This document shows, piece by piece, positions 1 through 7,193 of a DNA stretch of 12,678 nt (within the stretch, counting starts at the first letter, position 1; the number at the start of each line of letters is the position of its first letter). The DNA comes from Bacteroidota bacterium (lineage in GTDB: Bacteria > Bacteroidota > Bacteroidia > UBA7662 > CANHCV01): the NCBI GenBank assembly GCA_027488715.1, contig JAIYBD010000280.1:1-12678 (forward strand). The letters run 5' to 3'. The notes beneath the pieces are model-generated. The model did no database searches, was not told the origin of the DNA, and worked only from the letters and a program-made list of their open reading frames with translations. Position numbers and translations under genes: made by a program.

Positions 1-219
1 ATCACTGTCTGGAAATTGAGCCAAAAGTTCTTTCCGTTTCATCTCCAAAAGATTTTCTTCCGAAGGAGCTTTTTTCACCATTGAAATGAACTCTTCGACC
101 TTATTCCTAAGGTTTTGATCTAATTTGGAAGATTTTTGTAGTTGATTAATGAGTTGATTTTCCGCAAAAACAGAGTGTCCAATTAAGCCAAAAAAAACTA
201 TAGAAACAAGTAATCGCAT
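1..219 (-). CDS. Small exported protein of unknown function, 5' part only
   Basis: The gene starts at the ATG at 219-217 on the minus strand and stays open to base 1, so 73 codons are visible and the 3' end lies outside the window. Residues 1-19 form a good signal peptide: MRLL, a hydrophobic core VSIVFFGLIG, then HSVFA before EN. The visible mature part (about residues 20-73) is rich in Lys, Glu, Gln and Leu, with heptad-like hydrophobic spacing, so it is probably helical; no catalytic motif or cysteine is visible. A perfect TAACTTTG -7 box lies 17 nt upstream of the ATG, which supports this start. It is transcribed in the same direction as the thiolase upstream but is separated from it by a terminator. 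I do not recognise the family. An exported, periplasmic or surface location is inferred from the signal peptide only. Confidence 0.75.
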   Translation of the reverse strand, partial: MRLLVSIVFFGLIGHSVFAENQLINQLQKSSKLDQNLRNKVEEFISMVKKAPSEENLLEMKRKELLAQFPDSD

Positions 220-236
220 GATGGTTGAATTTCTCA

Positions 237-244
237 CAAAGTTA
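237..244 (-). promoter_or_regulatory. Promoter -7 box of the left-edge exported protein gene
   Basis: Read on the minus strand, the sequence is TAACTTTG, an exact match to the Bacteroidota -7 consensus TAnnTTTG. It lies 17 nt from the ATG at 219. A TTG at 263-261 could be the -33 element, with a spacer of 16 nt, slightly shorter than usual. Transcription probably starts near 232, giving a leader of about 13 nt. Confidence 0.6.
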
Positions 245-280
245 GTTTCGAAACCATAGACAATTCCGTGTAATCAACAA

Positions 281-302
281 CATGTTCTCACCATTTTCTC
301 AC
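281..302 (-). repeat. 11-bp tandem direct repeat upstream of promoter (candidate operator)
   Basis: On the minus strand the sequence reads GTGAGAAAATG followed directly by GTGAGAACATG: two 11-bp units with one mismatch. A third GTGAGAA core (237-231) overlaps the end of the -7 box of the same promoter. The tandem copies lie about 37 nt upstream of the -7 box, where an activator could bind, and the 11-bp period would place both on one face of the helix. The regulatory role is inferred; no regulator is known. Confidence 0.4.
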
Positions 303-315
303 GTCACAAAAATAA

Positions 316-338
316 AAAGGAGCCCATAAGGCTCCTTT
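316..338 (-). terminator. Rho-independent terminator of the thiolase gene
   Basis: A perfect 9-bp stem (AAAGGAGCC at 316-324 with GGCTCCTTT at 330-338) encloses a 5-nt loop. Read on the minus strand, the hairpin is followed by a T-rich tract (TTTTTATTTTTG), and it begins 20 nt after the thiolase stop codon. It separates the thiolase transcript from the exported protein gene at the left edge. Confidence 0.85.
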
Positions 339-358
339 ACTTAAATTCTGAATAGGCT

Positions 359-1540
359 TTACATCCGCTCAATGATGATGGCTGAAGCAGCCCCGCCACC
401 GTTGCAGATAGCGGCCATGCCGTACTTACCACCCTTGCGGTGCAACACGTTGTTCAACGTAGAAACGATGCGAGCACCGGATGCACCTAGCGGGTGACCC
501 AAGGAAACCGCACCTCCAAAGACATTCACTTTGGATTCATCCAAACCAAATTCCTTGATAAAGGCCAAGGTCACCACCGAAAAAGCTTCGTTTACCTCGA
601 AGAAATCAATGTCGCTGATCGACAATCCCGCTTTTTCCAAGGCTTTTTTCGCTGCCTTTACGGGAGCCGTGGTGAACCACTCGGGTTCGTGGGCAGCGTC
701 GGCAAACGCAACGATTTTTGCAACGGGCTTCAAGCCGTGTTGAGCCGCAGCTTCTGCACTCATCAACACGCAAGCGGCGGCACCATCGTTAATGGTCGAA
801 GCGTTCGCTGCGGTAACGGTGCCTTCTTTCGTGAATACCGGCTTCAACCCCGGAATTTTATCGAAGAAAACCTTCTTGTATTCTTCATCTTGCGTAACCG
901 CCAAGGCATCGCCTTTTTTCTGGGGAACCATCACAGGTACCACCTCATGGGCTAAATCTCCTGCGTCTGCCGCTGCAGCGGTGCGCTGGTACGACTGAAT
1001 CGCAAAACGATCTTGCTCTTCTCTTGAAATCTCATACTTGGAAGCCGTTGCATCGGCACAAACGCCCATGGCGCACTGGTTGTAAACGTCGGTCAAACCG
1101 TCCAACACCAATCCATCAACCACCTGACCGTGTCCGTAACCGAATCCGTAACGCGCCTTAGGCAAATAGAAAGGAATTTGGCTCATGTTCTCCATTCCAC
1201 CGGCAACCACAACGTCGTTGGTCCCTGCTTGAATGGTTTGAGCGCCCAACATGATGGCCTTCATTCCCGATGCACAAACTTTATTCACGGTGGTACAATC
1301 AACCGAGTTCGGCATTCCAGCAAAAAGAGACGCCTGACGGGCTGGACTTTGTCCCAAACCGGCCGACACCACGTTGCCCATAAATACCTCATTCACCTGA
1401 TCACCAGCAATACCTGCTTTTTCCAAGGCACCTTGAATCGCTGCTGCTCCCAATTTTGTTGCCGAAACGCCAGCGAACTGACCTCCGAAACTACCCAAAG
1501 CCGTACGAACAGCCGATACGATAACCACATCTTTCATCAT
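359..1540 (-). CDS. atoB: Acetyl-CoA C-acetyltransferase (thiolase)
   Basis: This is a cytoplasmic biosynthetic-type thiolase that interconverts two acetyl-CoA and acetoacetyl-CoA plus CoA. The protein is 393 aa from the ATG at 1540, or 392 aa from the adjacent ATG at 1537; both are close to the usual family length. Numbered from MKDVV, the nucleophilic cysteine is C88 in VNKVCASG, followed by N316 in VNEAF, H348 in GGAVSLGHPLGASG and the acid/base cysteine C378 in ICNGGGAASA; N316, H348 and C378 fall exactly at the numbers known from the Zoogloea enzyme. All catalytic residues are present. A longer start at a TTG (1555) is possible on paper, but that TTG is part of the promoter's -7 box, so it is rejected. 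It is divergent from rpe and has its own terminator. The sequence cannot settle whether it acts in degradation or synthesis of acyl chains. Confidence 0.93.
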   Translation of the reverse strand: MMKDVVIVSAVRTALGSFGGQFAGVSATKLGAAAIQGALEKAGIAGDQVNEVFMGNVVSAGLGQSPARQASLFAGMPNSVDCTTVNKVCASGMKAIMLGAQTIQAGTNDVVVAGGMENMSQIPFYLPKARYGFGYGHGQVVDGLVLDGLTDVYNQCAMGVCADATASKYEISREEQDRFAIQSYQRTAAAADAGDLAHEVVPVMVPQKKGDALAVTQDEEYKKVFFDKIPGLKPVFTKEGTVTAANASTINDGAAACVLMSAEAAAQHGLKPVAKIVAFADAAHEPEWFTTAPVKAAKKALEKAGLSISDIDFFEVNEAFSVVTLAFIKEFGLDESKVNVFGGAVSLGHPLGASGARIVSTLNNVLHRKGGKYGMAAICNGGGAASAIIIERM

Positions 1541-1552
1541 AAAAAATTTTTG

Positions 1553-1584
1553 CAAAAATACCCCAATTTTTCGCTCCCGCCAAA
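1553..1584 (-). promoter_or_regulatory. Thiolase promoter (-33 TTTG, 20-nt spacer, -7 TATTTTTG)
   Basis: On the minus strand TTTG (1584-1581) is followed by a 20-nt spacer and TATTTTTG (1560-1553), close to an ideal Bacteroidota promoter. The -7 box ends 12 nt before the ATG at 1540, so the leader should be only a few nucleotides long. The upstream part overlaps the rpe promoter on the other strand. Confidence 0.7.
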
Positions 1585-1590
1585 AAATTG

Positions 1591-1598
1591 TACCTTTA
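1591..1598 (+). promoter_or_regulatory. rpe -7 box directly in front of the start codon
   Basis: TACCTTTA matches TAnnTTTG at all but the last base and is separated from the rpe ATG by only 4 nt. Transcription would start at or next to the A of the ATG, giving a leaderless message. The -33 side is poor: a T run at 1566-1571, with no good TTTG. Confidence 0.5.
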
Positions 1599-1602
1599 CA
1601 AA

Positions 1603-2262
1603 ATGAATCAAAAAACGCTCATCGCCCCATCCGTTCTTTCCGCTAATTTTTTGAATTTAGGAGCTGACATTCAGATGATTAATCAATCCCAAGCCGATTG
1701 GTTTCATGTGGATATCATGGATGGTGTTTTTGTACCTAACCTCAGTTTTGGTTTTCCCGTGATGGAAGCCCTTAAAAAAGAAGCTCAAAAACCGTTGGAT
1801 GTACATTTGATGATTGTTGAACCGGATCGCTACATTTCTCGATTTGTAGAAACCGGAGCTTCCCATATTTCGGTTCATGCAGAAGCGTGTCCACACCTCC
1901 ATCGTTCGTTGCAAAACATCCGACAACAAGGCGTTAAGGCAGGAGTTGCCCTCAATCCACACACCCCAAATCAGATCTTGGAACATGTGGGAGAGGAATT
2001 GGATTTGGTTATTTTGATGAGCGTTAACCCCGGGTTTGGCGGACAAAAATTTATTGAAAATACGCTTCGAAAAACAGAAAATTTAGCTGAATGGCGTTCT
2101 AAACATGGTTATTCGTTTCTCATCGAAATTGATGGGGGCGTGAATGCAGGAAATGCAAAAAGCCTTGTTGATGCCGGCGCCGATGTGTTGGTGGCAGGGA
2201 ATTTCGTATTTTCTTCTTCCAATCCATCACAAACCATTTCGGAATTAAAAGGCCTTTTTTAA
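1603..2262 (+). CDS. rpe: Ribulose-phosphate 3-epimerase
   Basis: A cytoplasmic TIM-barrel enzyme that interconverts D-ribulose 5-phosphate and D-xylulose 5-phosphate in the pentose phosphate pathway. The protein is 219 aa, the normal length. Family residues are visible in order: IAPSVLSANF near the N-terminus, HVDIMDG at 35-41 (metal ligands H35 and D37), DVHLM with H68, the phosphate-site loop MSVNPGFGGQKFI at 139-151, EIDGGV with the catalytic D177, and AGN at 198-200. The ATG at 1603 is chosen because the family begins at this point, with the IAPS strand close behind; an upstream TTG at 1588 would put the promoter box inside the gene. The stop codon overlaps the start of the receptor gene in TAATG, so it is the first gene of a three-gene operon. 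Confidence 0.95.
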   Translation: MNQKTLIAPSVLSANFLNLGADIQMINQSQADWFHVDIMDGVFVPNLSFGFPVMEALKKEAQKPLDVHLMIVEPDRYISRFVETGASHISVHAEACPHLHRSLQNIRQQGVKAGVALNPHTPNQILEHVGEELDLVILMSVNPGFGGQKFIENTLRKTENLAEWRSKHGYSFLIEIDGGVNAGNAKSLVDAGADVLVAGNFVFSSSNPSQTISELKGLF

Positions 2263-4712
2263 TGCGTTCAGCACTCGTTTTATTTTTCTTTTTCCTCGGA
2301 TTTTTCGGCTTTTCTCAAGTTCAGTTGAGGGGAAAAATCGTTCACGACTCCACCGGACTTCCGTTGGAATCGGCACAAATCTCGGCGGTGGGCACCAAAT
2401 TCGGAACGACCTCTTCCAGCGATGGCTCCTTTACCCTTGTGCTTCCTTCTGAAAAAGAATATACGGTGGCGTTTTCTTATTTGGGTTTTAAAACTCAAAC
2501 GAGAAGAATCGACCCCAATAACATGCCTGCATTTCTTCAAATTCGTTTAAAATCATCGGTTCGCGATTTTTCCGGAGTGAACATCGACGGAAATTCCAAT
2601 CGGAATTCGGGCATGATTCAGATGGATCCCAAAATTGGAAAATTGAACCCCAATCTCACCGGAATTCGGGATGTTTTGGGTGCGTTTATCCAAACCAACA
2701 ACGAATTAAGTGCCAGTTACAACGTTCGTGGTGGGAATTACGATGAGAATTTGGTGTACGTGAACGGCATAGAAATTCAACGTCCGCAATTGGCTCGCAG
2801 CGGCCAACAAGAGGGAATGAGTTTTGTGAACCCCGATTTAGTTGGCCGCATCAACTTCTCCAACGGCGGATTCGAAGCCAAGTACGGCGATAAAATGTCG
2901 TCGGTGCTCGATATCACCTATCGCCGCCCCGATTCGTTTCGGGTAGGTATTTCAGGGGGCTTCATGGGCGGCTCGGCCTATTACGAAAATCGATCCAAGA
3001 ATAAAAAATTCGGCATCATTGCCGGTGCTCGTTACCGAACCCTCACCGGACTGCTTTCCACTTTGGATGTGCAAGGCGATTACCGTCCGCAGTACGGAGA
3101 TTTTCAAGCCAACCTCACCTACTCCATCAATAAAAAGTGGGAATTTTCTTCCTTGCATACCCTGGCCGCCAACGTGTACAGCTTGGTTCCTCAAAGTCGG
3201 GAAACGGCCTTTGGAACCATCAAAGAAGCGTTGTTGTTGCGGGTTTATTTTGCGGGACAGGAATACACCAATTACTCCAACTCCCTGCAAGCCATCAATT
3301 TCAACTACCAATCGTTGGATGGAAAAACCCGGTTGAAATTTGGTGCGAATTATTACACCGCCTTGGAGAAAGAAACCTTTGACGTAGAGGGTGCTTACTT
3401 TTTGGACCAGTTGGACAACGATCCGGGGTCCAAGGATTTCGGAAAAGTTCGATTCAATCGCGGATATGGCGGTTTTCAATCGTACGGCAGAAACCAATTG
3501 GAAATTCAATCGGCGGCAATTCAGCATTCCGGTTTGTACCAATCGGCCGCAGGAAAACCGGTGGTAGAATGGGGATTAAAACTGCGGAATGATCAATTCA
3601 AGGATCAGTTGTACGAGTGGAAAAGGGTGGATTCTGCGGGATTTTCGTTGCCCCAAAAGTCAGACACTGTGGTGTATTTGGAAGAGTTTATTTCGGGCAA
3701 AAACAACCTACAAGCCCAACGGGCGGAAACGTATGCGCAAGTGCGCCTCGAGAAAGATTGGTTGGGCAATCAGTTTTCGGCCATCATGGGCGTTCGGGGG
3801 AATTATCATTCCATTACCCAGCAGTTTTTGGTGAGCCCGCGCATCATTCTCTCCCTTCGTCCCGATTGGAAAGACGATTGGTTGTTTCGCTTATCGGGCG
3901 GGCATTATGTGCAGCCGCCTTTTTACCGGGAGATGCGTCAACTGGATGGAACCATCAACCTAAACATCAAATCGCAACAAAGCTGGCAAGTGGTTTTGGC
4001 CGGAGATCGCAATTTTGTGGCGTGGGATCGGAATTTCAAATTCGTTACGGAGGTTTGGGCCAAAAGCATCACCGATTTAATTCCGTACGAAATCGACAAT
4101 GTTCGTTTGCGGTATTACGGCACCAACAATGCCAAGGGTTACGCCCAAGGGATTGATTTTCGGGTAAATGGAGAATTTGTTCCCGGTTTGGAATCGTGGA
4201 TGCGGGTGAGTTTGATGAATTCGAAAGAAGACATTTTGGACGATGTGTATTTCGACTCTTCGGGCAAGGCGATTTATCCGGGTTATGTTCGTCGACCTTC
4301 CGATCAGCGGTTGAATTTCAGCATTTTGTTCCAGGATTATTTGCCGAACAACCCCACCTACACGGTTCATTTGAATTTGTTTTACGGAAGTCGTTTGCCG
4401 ATTGGTCCGCCGGATTATGTTCGCTACAAGGACACGTTTAGCATGCCGGCGTACCGAAGGGTTGACATTGGTTTTTCGAAGCAGTTGATTGGCGGAGCGG
4501 CGAAACCGGTGAAAAACCAAGGATTTCTGCAAAATTTTGAAGGTTTGTGGCTGAGTTTGGATGTGTTCAATTTGCTGCAGATCCAAAACACCGTTTCCTA
4601 CACTTGGATTCGAGACAGTTTTGAGCGGCAGTTTGCCGTACCGAATTACCTCACCAACCGACAGATCAATGTGAAGTTGACGGGGACGATTGGGAAAGGA
4701 AAACGGAAATGA
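2262..4712 (+). CDS. TonB-dependent outer-membrane receptor with N-terminal carboxypeptidase-regulatory-like domain
   Basis: An 816-aa outer-membrane transporter that would use TonB/ExbBD energy to import a substrate that the sequence does not reveal. Residues 1-19 are a signal peptide (hydrophobic VLFFFFLGFFGFSQ). Residues about 20-97 are the Ig-like regulatory domain common in Bacteroidota receptors (GKIVHDSTGLPLESAQI, then SDGSFTL and VAFSYLGFKT). The plug spans about 115-222, with YNVRGGNYDENLVYVNGIEI at 153-172 and FEAKYGDKMSSVLDI at 204-218. The rest is a beta-barrel rich in alternating aromatic strands. At 816 aa it is shorter than typical SusC proteins, and no SusD partner is nearby, so a glycan-utilisation locus is unlikely. 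It overlaps rpe by 1 nt and the MobA-like gene by 4 nt, so translation is probably coupled. The pairing with rpe has no obvious metabolic explanation. Confidence 0.9.
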   Translation: MRSALVLFFFFLGFFGFSQVQLRGKIVHDSTGLPLESAQISAVGTKFGTTSSSDGSFTLVLPSEKEYTVAFSYLGFKTQTRRIDPNNMPAFLQIRLKSSVRDFSGVNIDGNSNRNSGMIQMDPKIGKLNPNLTGIRDVLGAFIQTNNELSASYNVRGGNYDENLVYVNGIEIQRPQLARSGQQEGMSFVNPDLVGRINFSNGGFEAKYGDKMSSVLDITYRRPDSFRVGISGGFMGGSAYYENRSKNKKFGIIAGARYRTLTGLLSTLDVQGDYRPQYGDFQANLTYSINKKWEFSSLHTLAANVYSLVPQSRETAFGTIKEALLLRVYFAGQEYTNYSNSLQAINFNYQSLDGKTRLKFGANYYTALEKETFDVEGAYFLDQLDNDPGSKDFGKVRFNRGYGGFQSYGRNQLEIQSAAIQHSGLYQSAAGKPVVEWGLKLRNDQFKDQLYEWKRVDSAGFSLPQKSDTVVYLEEFISGKNNLQAQRAETYAQVRLEKDWLGNQFSAIMGVRGNYHSITQQFLVSPRIILSLRPDWKDDWLFRLSGGHYVQPPFYREMRQLDGTINLNIKSQQSWQVVLAGDRNFVAWDRNFKFVTEVWAKSITDLIPYEIDNVRLRYYGTNNAKGYAQGIDFRVNGEFVPGLESWMRVSLMNSKEDILDDVYFDSSGKAIYPGYVRRPSDQRLNFSILFQDYLPNNPTYTVHLNLFYGSRLPIGPPDYVRYKDTFSMPAYRRVDIGFSKQLIGGAAKPVKNQGFLQNFEGLWLSLDVFNLLQIQNTVSYTWIRDSFERQFAVPNYLTNRQINVKLTGTIGKGKRK

Positions 4713-5275
4713 AACCTTGGGGGCTAATCGTTGCGGGTGGAAAGTCGGAACGATTCGGGAGCCCCAAAATCCTTCACGAAATCGATGGCGTTCCGCAGTG
4801 GCAACGCTTGGTTGATGCATTATCGCCCCATTGCGAGCGCGTTGTCCTCAATATTTCGGAGGAGCTATGTTCGTTTTTTCTCCCTCCTACACCTTTTGAG
4901 ATTTTGGCAGAAAACGAACATTTGGGCCCATTGGAAGGATTGTGCAAGGCTTTTGAAACTTACCCGAATAGGGATTGGTTGGTGATAGCTTGCGACCATT
5001 TTTGGGTGGAAGCCGGTGCATTCGAACAATTGAATGCTTTAAAATCGCTTTTTTTTCAGGATGAACACGGGAACTTGGTACCTTGGCTTGGAAAAATCAC
5101 CAAGATGGATATTGATTTCATCCTTCAGAAGAAGAAAGAAGGGGAGCAAAGTTTGAAGCGTATTTTGGAGATGATGCCTGTTACAACGGTTTTGCCGAGC
5201 AAGAAAGAATGGATTTTGGATGCCGATTCTGCTGAAATGTTACATGCTGAGAACGTTAAGAACAAGGACCACTAA
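4709..5275 (+). CDS. mobA: MobA-like molybdenum cofactor guanylyltransferase family protein
   Basis: An NTP-transferase with a Rossmann-like fold, 188 aa. The N-terminal signature LIVAGGKSERFGSPK (6-20) is the nucleotide-binding loop ending in the conserved lysine. ENEHLGPLEGL (68-78) is the guanine/product loop typical of MobA, ACD with D96 supplies the metal aspartate, and DADSAEML (171-178) matches the late MobA motif that is usually written N-x-N-T. MobA joins GMP to molybdopterin in the cytoplasm to make the guanine dinucleotide cofactor. The start lies in an ATGA overlap with the receptor stop codon, so it is the last gene of the operon. No other molybdenum cofactor gene is in the window; a related nucleotidyltransferase acting on another substrate remains possible. 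Confidence 0.75.
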   Translation: MKPWGLIVAGGKSERFGSPKILHEIDGVPQWQRLVDALSPHCERVVLNISEELCSFFLPPTPFEILAENEHLGPLEGLCKAFETYPNRDWLVIACDHFWVEAGAFEQLNALKSLFFQDEHGNLVPWLGKITKMDIDFILQKKKEGEQSLKRILEMMPVTTVLPSKKEWILDADSAEMLHAENVKNKDH

Positions 5276-5482
5276 ACCTTCTGCTTTAACCGAAAGAGCT
5301 GAAATGGAGCTAAATTCAAGAATGATCGGATCCATTTTCTTGGCACTTCTTTTTGGCAAAACACGATTTAATGGCGGATGGATGAATCATTTAACGTTTC
5401 AAAGGCAATTTTAAATAGCCTTGCCTTTCAACGGAAGGACGAAAAATAAAACAGATTGAAATCGAGCAGAAGAAATAGCTTG
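5276..5482. other. Intergenic stretch with an 8-bp inverted repeat
   Basis: This AT-rich spacer lies between the MobA-like gene and the SulP promoter. Its only clear structure is AAAGGCAA (5401-5408) facing TTGCCTTT (5421-5428) around a 12-nt loop. Neither strand has a U run after it, so it is a poor intrinsic terminator; it could be an operator or a weak operon end. Short reading frames on both strands show no family features. Confidence 0.3.
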
Positions 5483-5490
5483 TATTTTTA
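5483..5490 (+). promoter_or_regulatory. SulP gene -7 box directly in front of the start codon
   Basis: TATTTTTA matches TAnnTTTG except for the last base and lies 4 nt before the ATG at 5495, the same spacing as at rpe. A TTG at 5456-5458 is 24 nt upstream, slightly far for a -33 element. A leaderless message is predicted. Confidence 0.5.
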
Positions 5491-5494
5491 CCGT

Positions 5495-6985
5495 ATGAAA
5501 AACAAAACAATCCGACCTACTTTTCATGATTTTTTAAGTGGATTCTTTGTTTTTTTGCTGGCCATGCCTTTGAGCTTAGGAATTGCGAAGGCCAGTAATT
5601 TTCCGCCTTTGATGGGTTTGTTAACGGCCGGAATTGGAGGTTTGGTTGTTTCTTGGTTTTCGGGTTCACGGCTCAGCATCAAGGGACCAGCGGCCGGGCT
5701 TATTGTTATTGTTGCGGGAAGTGTTACGGAACTTGGGAAAGGTGATCCGGTTCAAGGTTGGATTCTCACTTCCGGAGTACTTTTTTTATCTGCCGTTCTT
5801 CAACTTGGTTTCGGAAAAATGAAGTTGGGCCGATTCATTGATTTCTTTCCACTTCCCAGTATTCAAGGCATGTTATCGGCCATTGGAATCATCATTTTAA
5901 GCAAACAAGTTCACCTGATTTTAGGGAATTCGCCCTTGGATGCAGAAGGGAACCCTCTAATTGAGCCGATTGAATTGTTGATGGCGATTCCCGATTCTTT
6001 GAATAACATCAACCACATTTCGACCATCATTGGTTTGATTGGGATGACCATTGTTCTAACGTGGCATCGAATGCCGATTGCATTTTTGCGGAAGTTTCCC
6101 GCTCCCTTGGTTGTCCTTTTGATGACCATTCCTTTGAGCATGGTATTAAAACTTCCAAAGGAACAAACCATTCAATTTCAACAAAACTTTTTTGACTCTA
6201 TTCGTTTTCAATTGGACTTTTCGGGTTGGGAGAATTTTGGTATTTTCATCAAATACATTCTTTTGTTCGCGATCATTGGCAGTTTAGAGAGTTTGCTCAC
6301 GGTGCGAGCCGTTGATATTCAAACGCCTAAAGAACCCAAAAGCAATCCCAACAAAGATTTGATGTCGATTGGTTTTGGCAACATTCTTTGTTCTCTTTTT
6401 GGCGGATTACCCATGATTAGTGAAGTGGCACGCAGCAGTGCCAATGTTTCAAGTGGCGCAAAAACGCAATGGAGCAGCTTTTTCCACGGCTTTTTCATTC
6501 TCCTCTTCCTCGTTTTTTCTGTTCATTTCAGTGGTTTCATTCCAACGGCGGCGCTTTCCGCCCTGTTGGTTGCTGTGGGCATTCGCCTGATTAATCCAAA
6601 AGAGTTTTTCAAAATTTTCAAGCTGGGAAAAGGGCAGTTTTGGGTTTTCATCTCCACCATCATCATAACGTTATTCACCGATTTATTAATTGGAATTAGC
6701 GCGGGAATTCTTGTTAACATTGGTTTTCTTTATTTCAATGGTACACCTTTTCAACGTATTTTTCGCCCAAAACTTCATTGGAACGGAAATGTTTTGATGG
6801 TGAATGAAGCAGCTACCTTTGCCAATTGGTTGGGAATCCAAAAGGAGATCAACACAAAAAAAAGGTCGGAACACATCGTTATTGATTTTTCAAACTGTTC
6901 CATCATGGATCAAACGGTTCAAGAAAATGTTTTTCATCTTGGGGTGGAGTTTTCTAAATCGGGTGGCTCCTTAATTTCAAGATAA
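5495..6985 (+). CDS. SulP family inorganic anion transporter with short STAS domain
   Basis: An inner-membrane permease, 496 aa from the ATG at 5495; the longer frame from a TTG at 5456 would contain the promoter. The start of the SulP fold is visible: FHDFLSGFFVFLLAMPLSLGIA (10-31), the SIKGPAAGLIVIVAG anion-site region (61-75), several later membrane helices, and the signature FGGLPMISEVARSSANVSSGAK (302-323). The STAS domain begins near 428 (HWNGNVLMVNEAATFANWLG) and contains IVIDFSNCSIMDQTV (461-475), but the protein stops at GGSLISR. From memory, related Bacteroidota SulP proteins continue for another 20-25 residues with a G-L-x-x-H ... S-x-H-P tail, so the C-terminus may be truncated. 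The substrate may be sulfate, bicarbonate or another anion; no carbonic anhydrase gene is adjacent. Confidence 0.88.
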   Translation: MKNKTIRPTFHDFLSGFFVFLLAMPLSLGIAKASNFPPLMGLLTAGIGGLVVSWFSGSRLSIKGPAAGLIVIVAGSVTELGKGDPVQGWILTSGVLFLSAVLQLGFGKMKLGRFIDFFPLPSIQGMLSAIGIIILSKQVHLILGNSPLDAEGNPLIEPIELLMAIPDSLNNINHISTIIGLIGMTIVLTWHRMPIAFLRKFPAPLVVLLMTIPLSMVLKLPKEQTIQFQQNFFDSIRFQLDFSGWENFGIFIKYILLFAIIGSLESLLTVRAVDIQTPKEPKSNPNKDLMSIGFGNILCSLFGGLPMISEVARSSANVSSGAKTQWSSFFHGFFILLFLVFSVHFSGFIPTAALSALLVAVGIRLINPKEFFKIFKLGKGQFWVFISTIIITLFTDLLIGISAGILVNIGFLYFNGTPFQRIFRPKLHWNGNVLMVNEAATFANWLGIQKEINTKKRSEHIVIDFSNCSIMDQTVQENVFHLGVEFSKSGGSLISR

Positions 6986-7117
6986 GCAAAGTCATTCCTA
7001 TTTGCGTTCTCCTTTGGCTTCTGTTTTTCACTTCGGCTCAAATCCAACGTAATTCAAGTTGAAAACAACCATACCCTTCAAATTGGCCTCAGTTCTACCC
7101 TCCCCTTCCATTCTTAA
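6976..7117 (+). pseudogene. Possible decayed 5' end of a secreted-protein gene
   Basis: Directly over and after the SulP stop, the frame starting at 6976 reads F-KISKVIPICVLLWLLFFTSAQ and IQ, the form of a Bacteroidota signal peptide with a C-terminal SAQ, but it has no ATG and stops at TGA 7060-7062. A one-base shift near 7049 leads into an open stretch, VIQVENNHTLQIGLSSTLP, that ends at TAA 7115-7117. A signal peptide without a start codon, joined through a frameshift to a short tail, suggests a gene remnant left by a deletion that may also have cut the SulP C-terminus. Against this, hydrophobic frames of about 20 codons arise by chance in T-rich DNA, and the length is small. Confidence 0.3.
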
Positions 7118-7172
7118 ATGTCAATTTGTAGAAGATTTTTTACCTTAAATGCCATTTTTCTTCCACAAATTT

Positions 7173-7180
7173 TATCTTCG
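7173..7180 (+). promoter_or_regulatory. Weak candidate -7 box of the SRPBCC gene
   Basis: TATCTTCG differs from TAnnTTTG at one base and lies 13 nt before the ATG at 7194. No TTG is present at the proper distance upstream. If used, it would exclude the upstream ATG at 7149 as the start. Confidence 0.3.
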
Positions 7181-7193
7181 TAAAAATAACCTC

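Noticed and set aside
1541..1555. TTG start for the thiolase, 5 codons upstream of MMKDVV
   Set aside because: The TTG is the end of the TATTTTTG -7 box, so it would lie upstream of the transcription start; the family begins at MKDVV.
2262..4712. SusC-type receptor of a polysaccharide-utilisation locus
   Set aside because: It is too short for SusC, and there is no SusD or carbohydrate gene beside it.
4077..4820. Long minus-strand frame of 247 codons inside the receptor gene
   Set aside because: It lies antisense to a well-supported TonB receptor, has no family motif, and its His/Arg/Asn-rich composition is typical of a shadow frame.
5316..5390. Minus-strand mini-frame of 24 codons in the gap before the SulP gene (two Cys, Lys-rich)
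   Set aside because: It is too short, with no good promoter box and no recognised family.
5401..5428. Intrinsic terminator of the MobA-like operon
   Set aside because: The 8-bp inverted repeat has a 12-nt loop and no T run on either strand; it is kept only as an inverted repeat.
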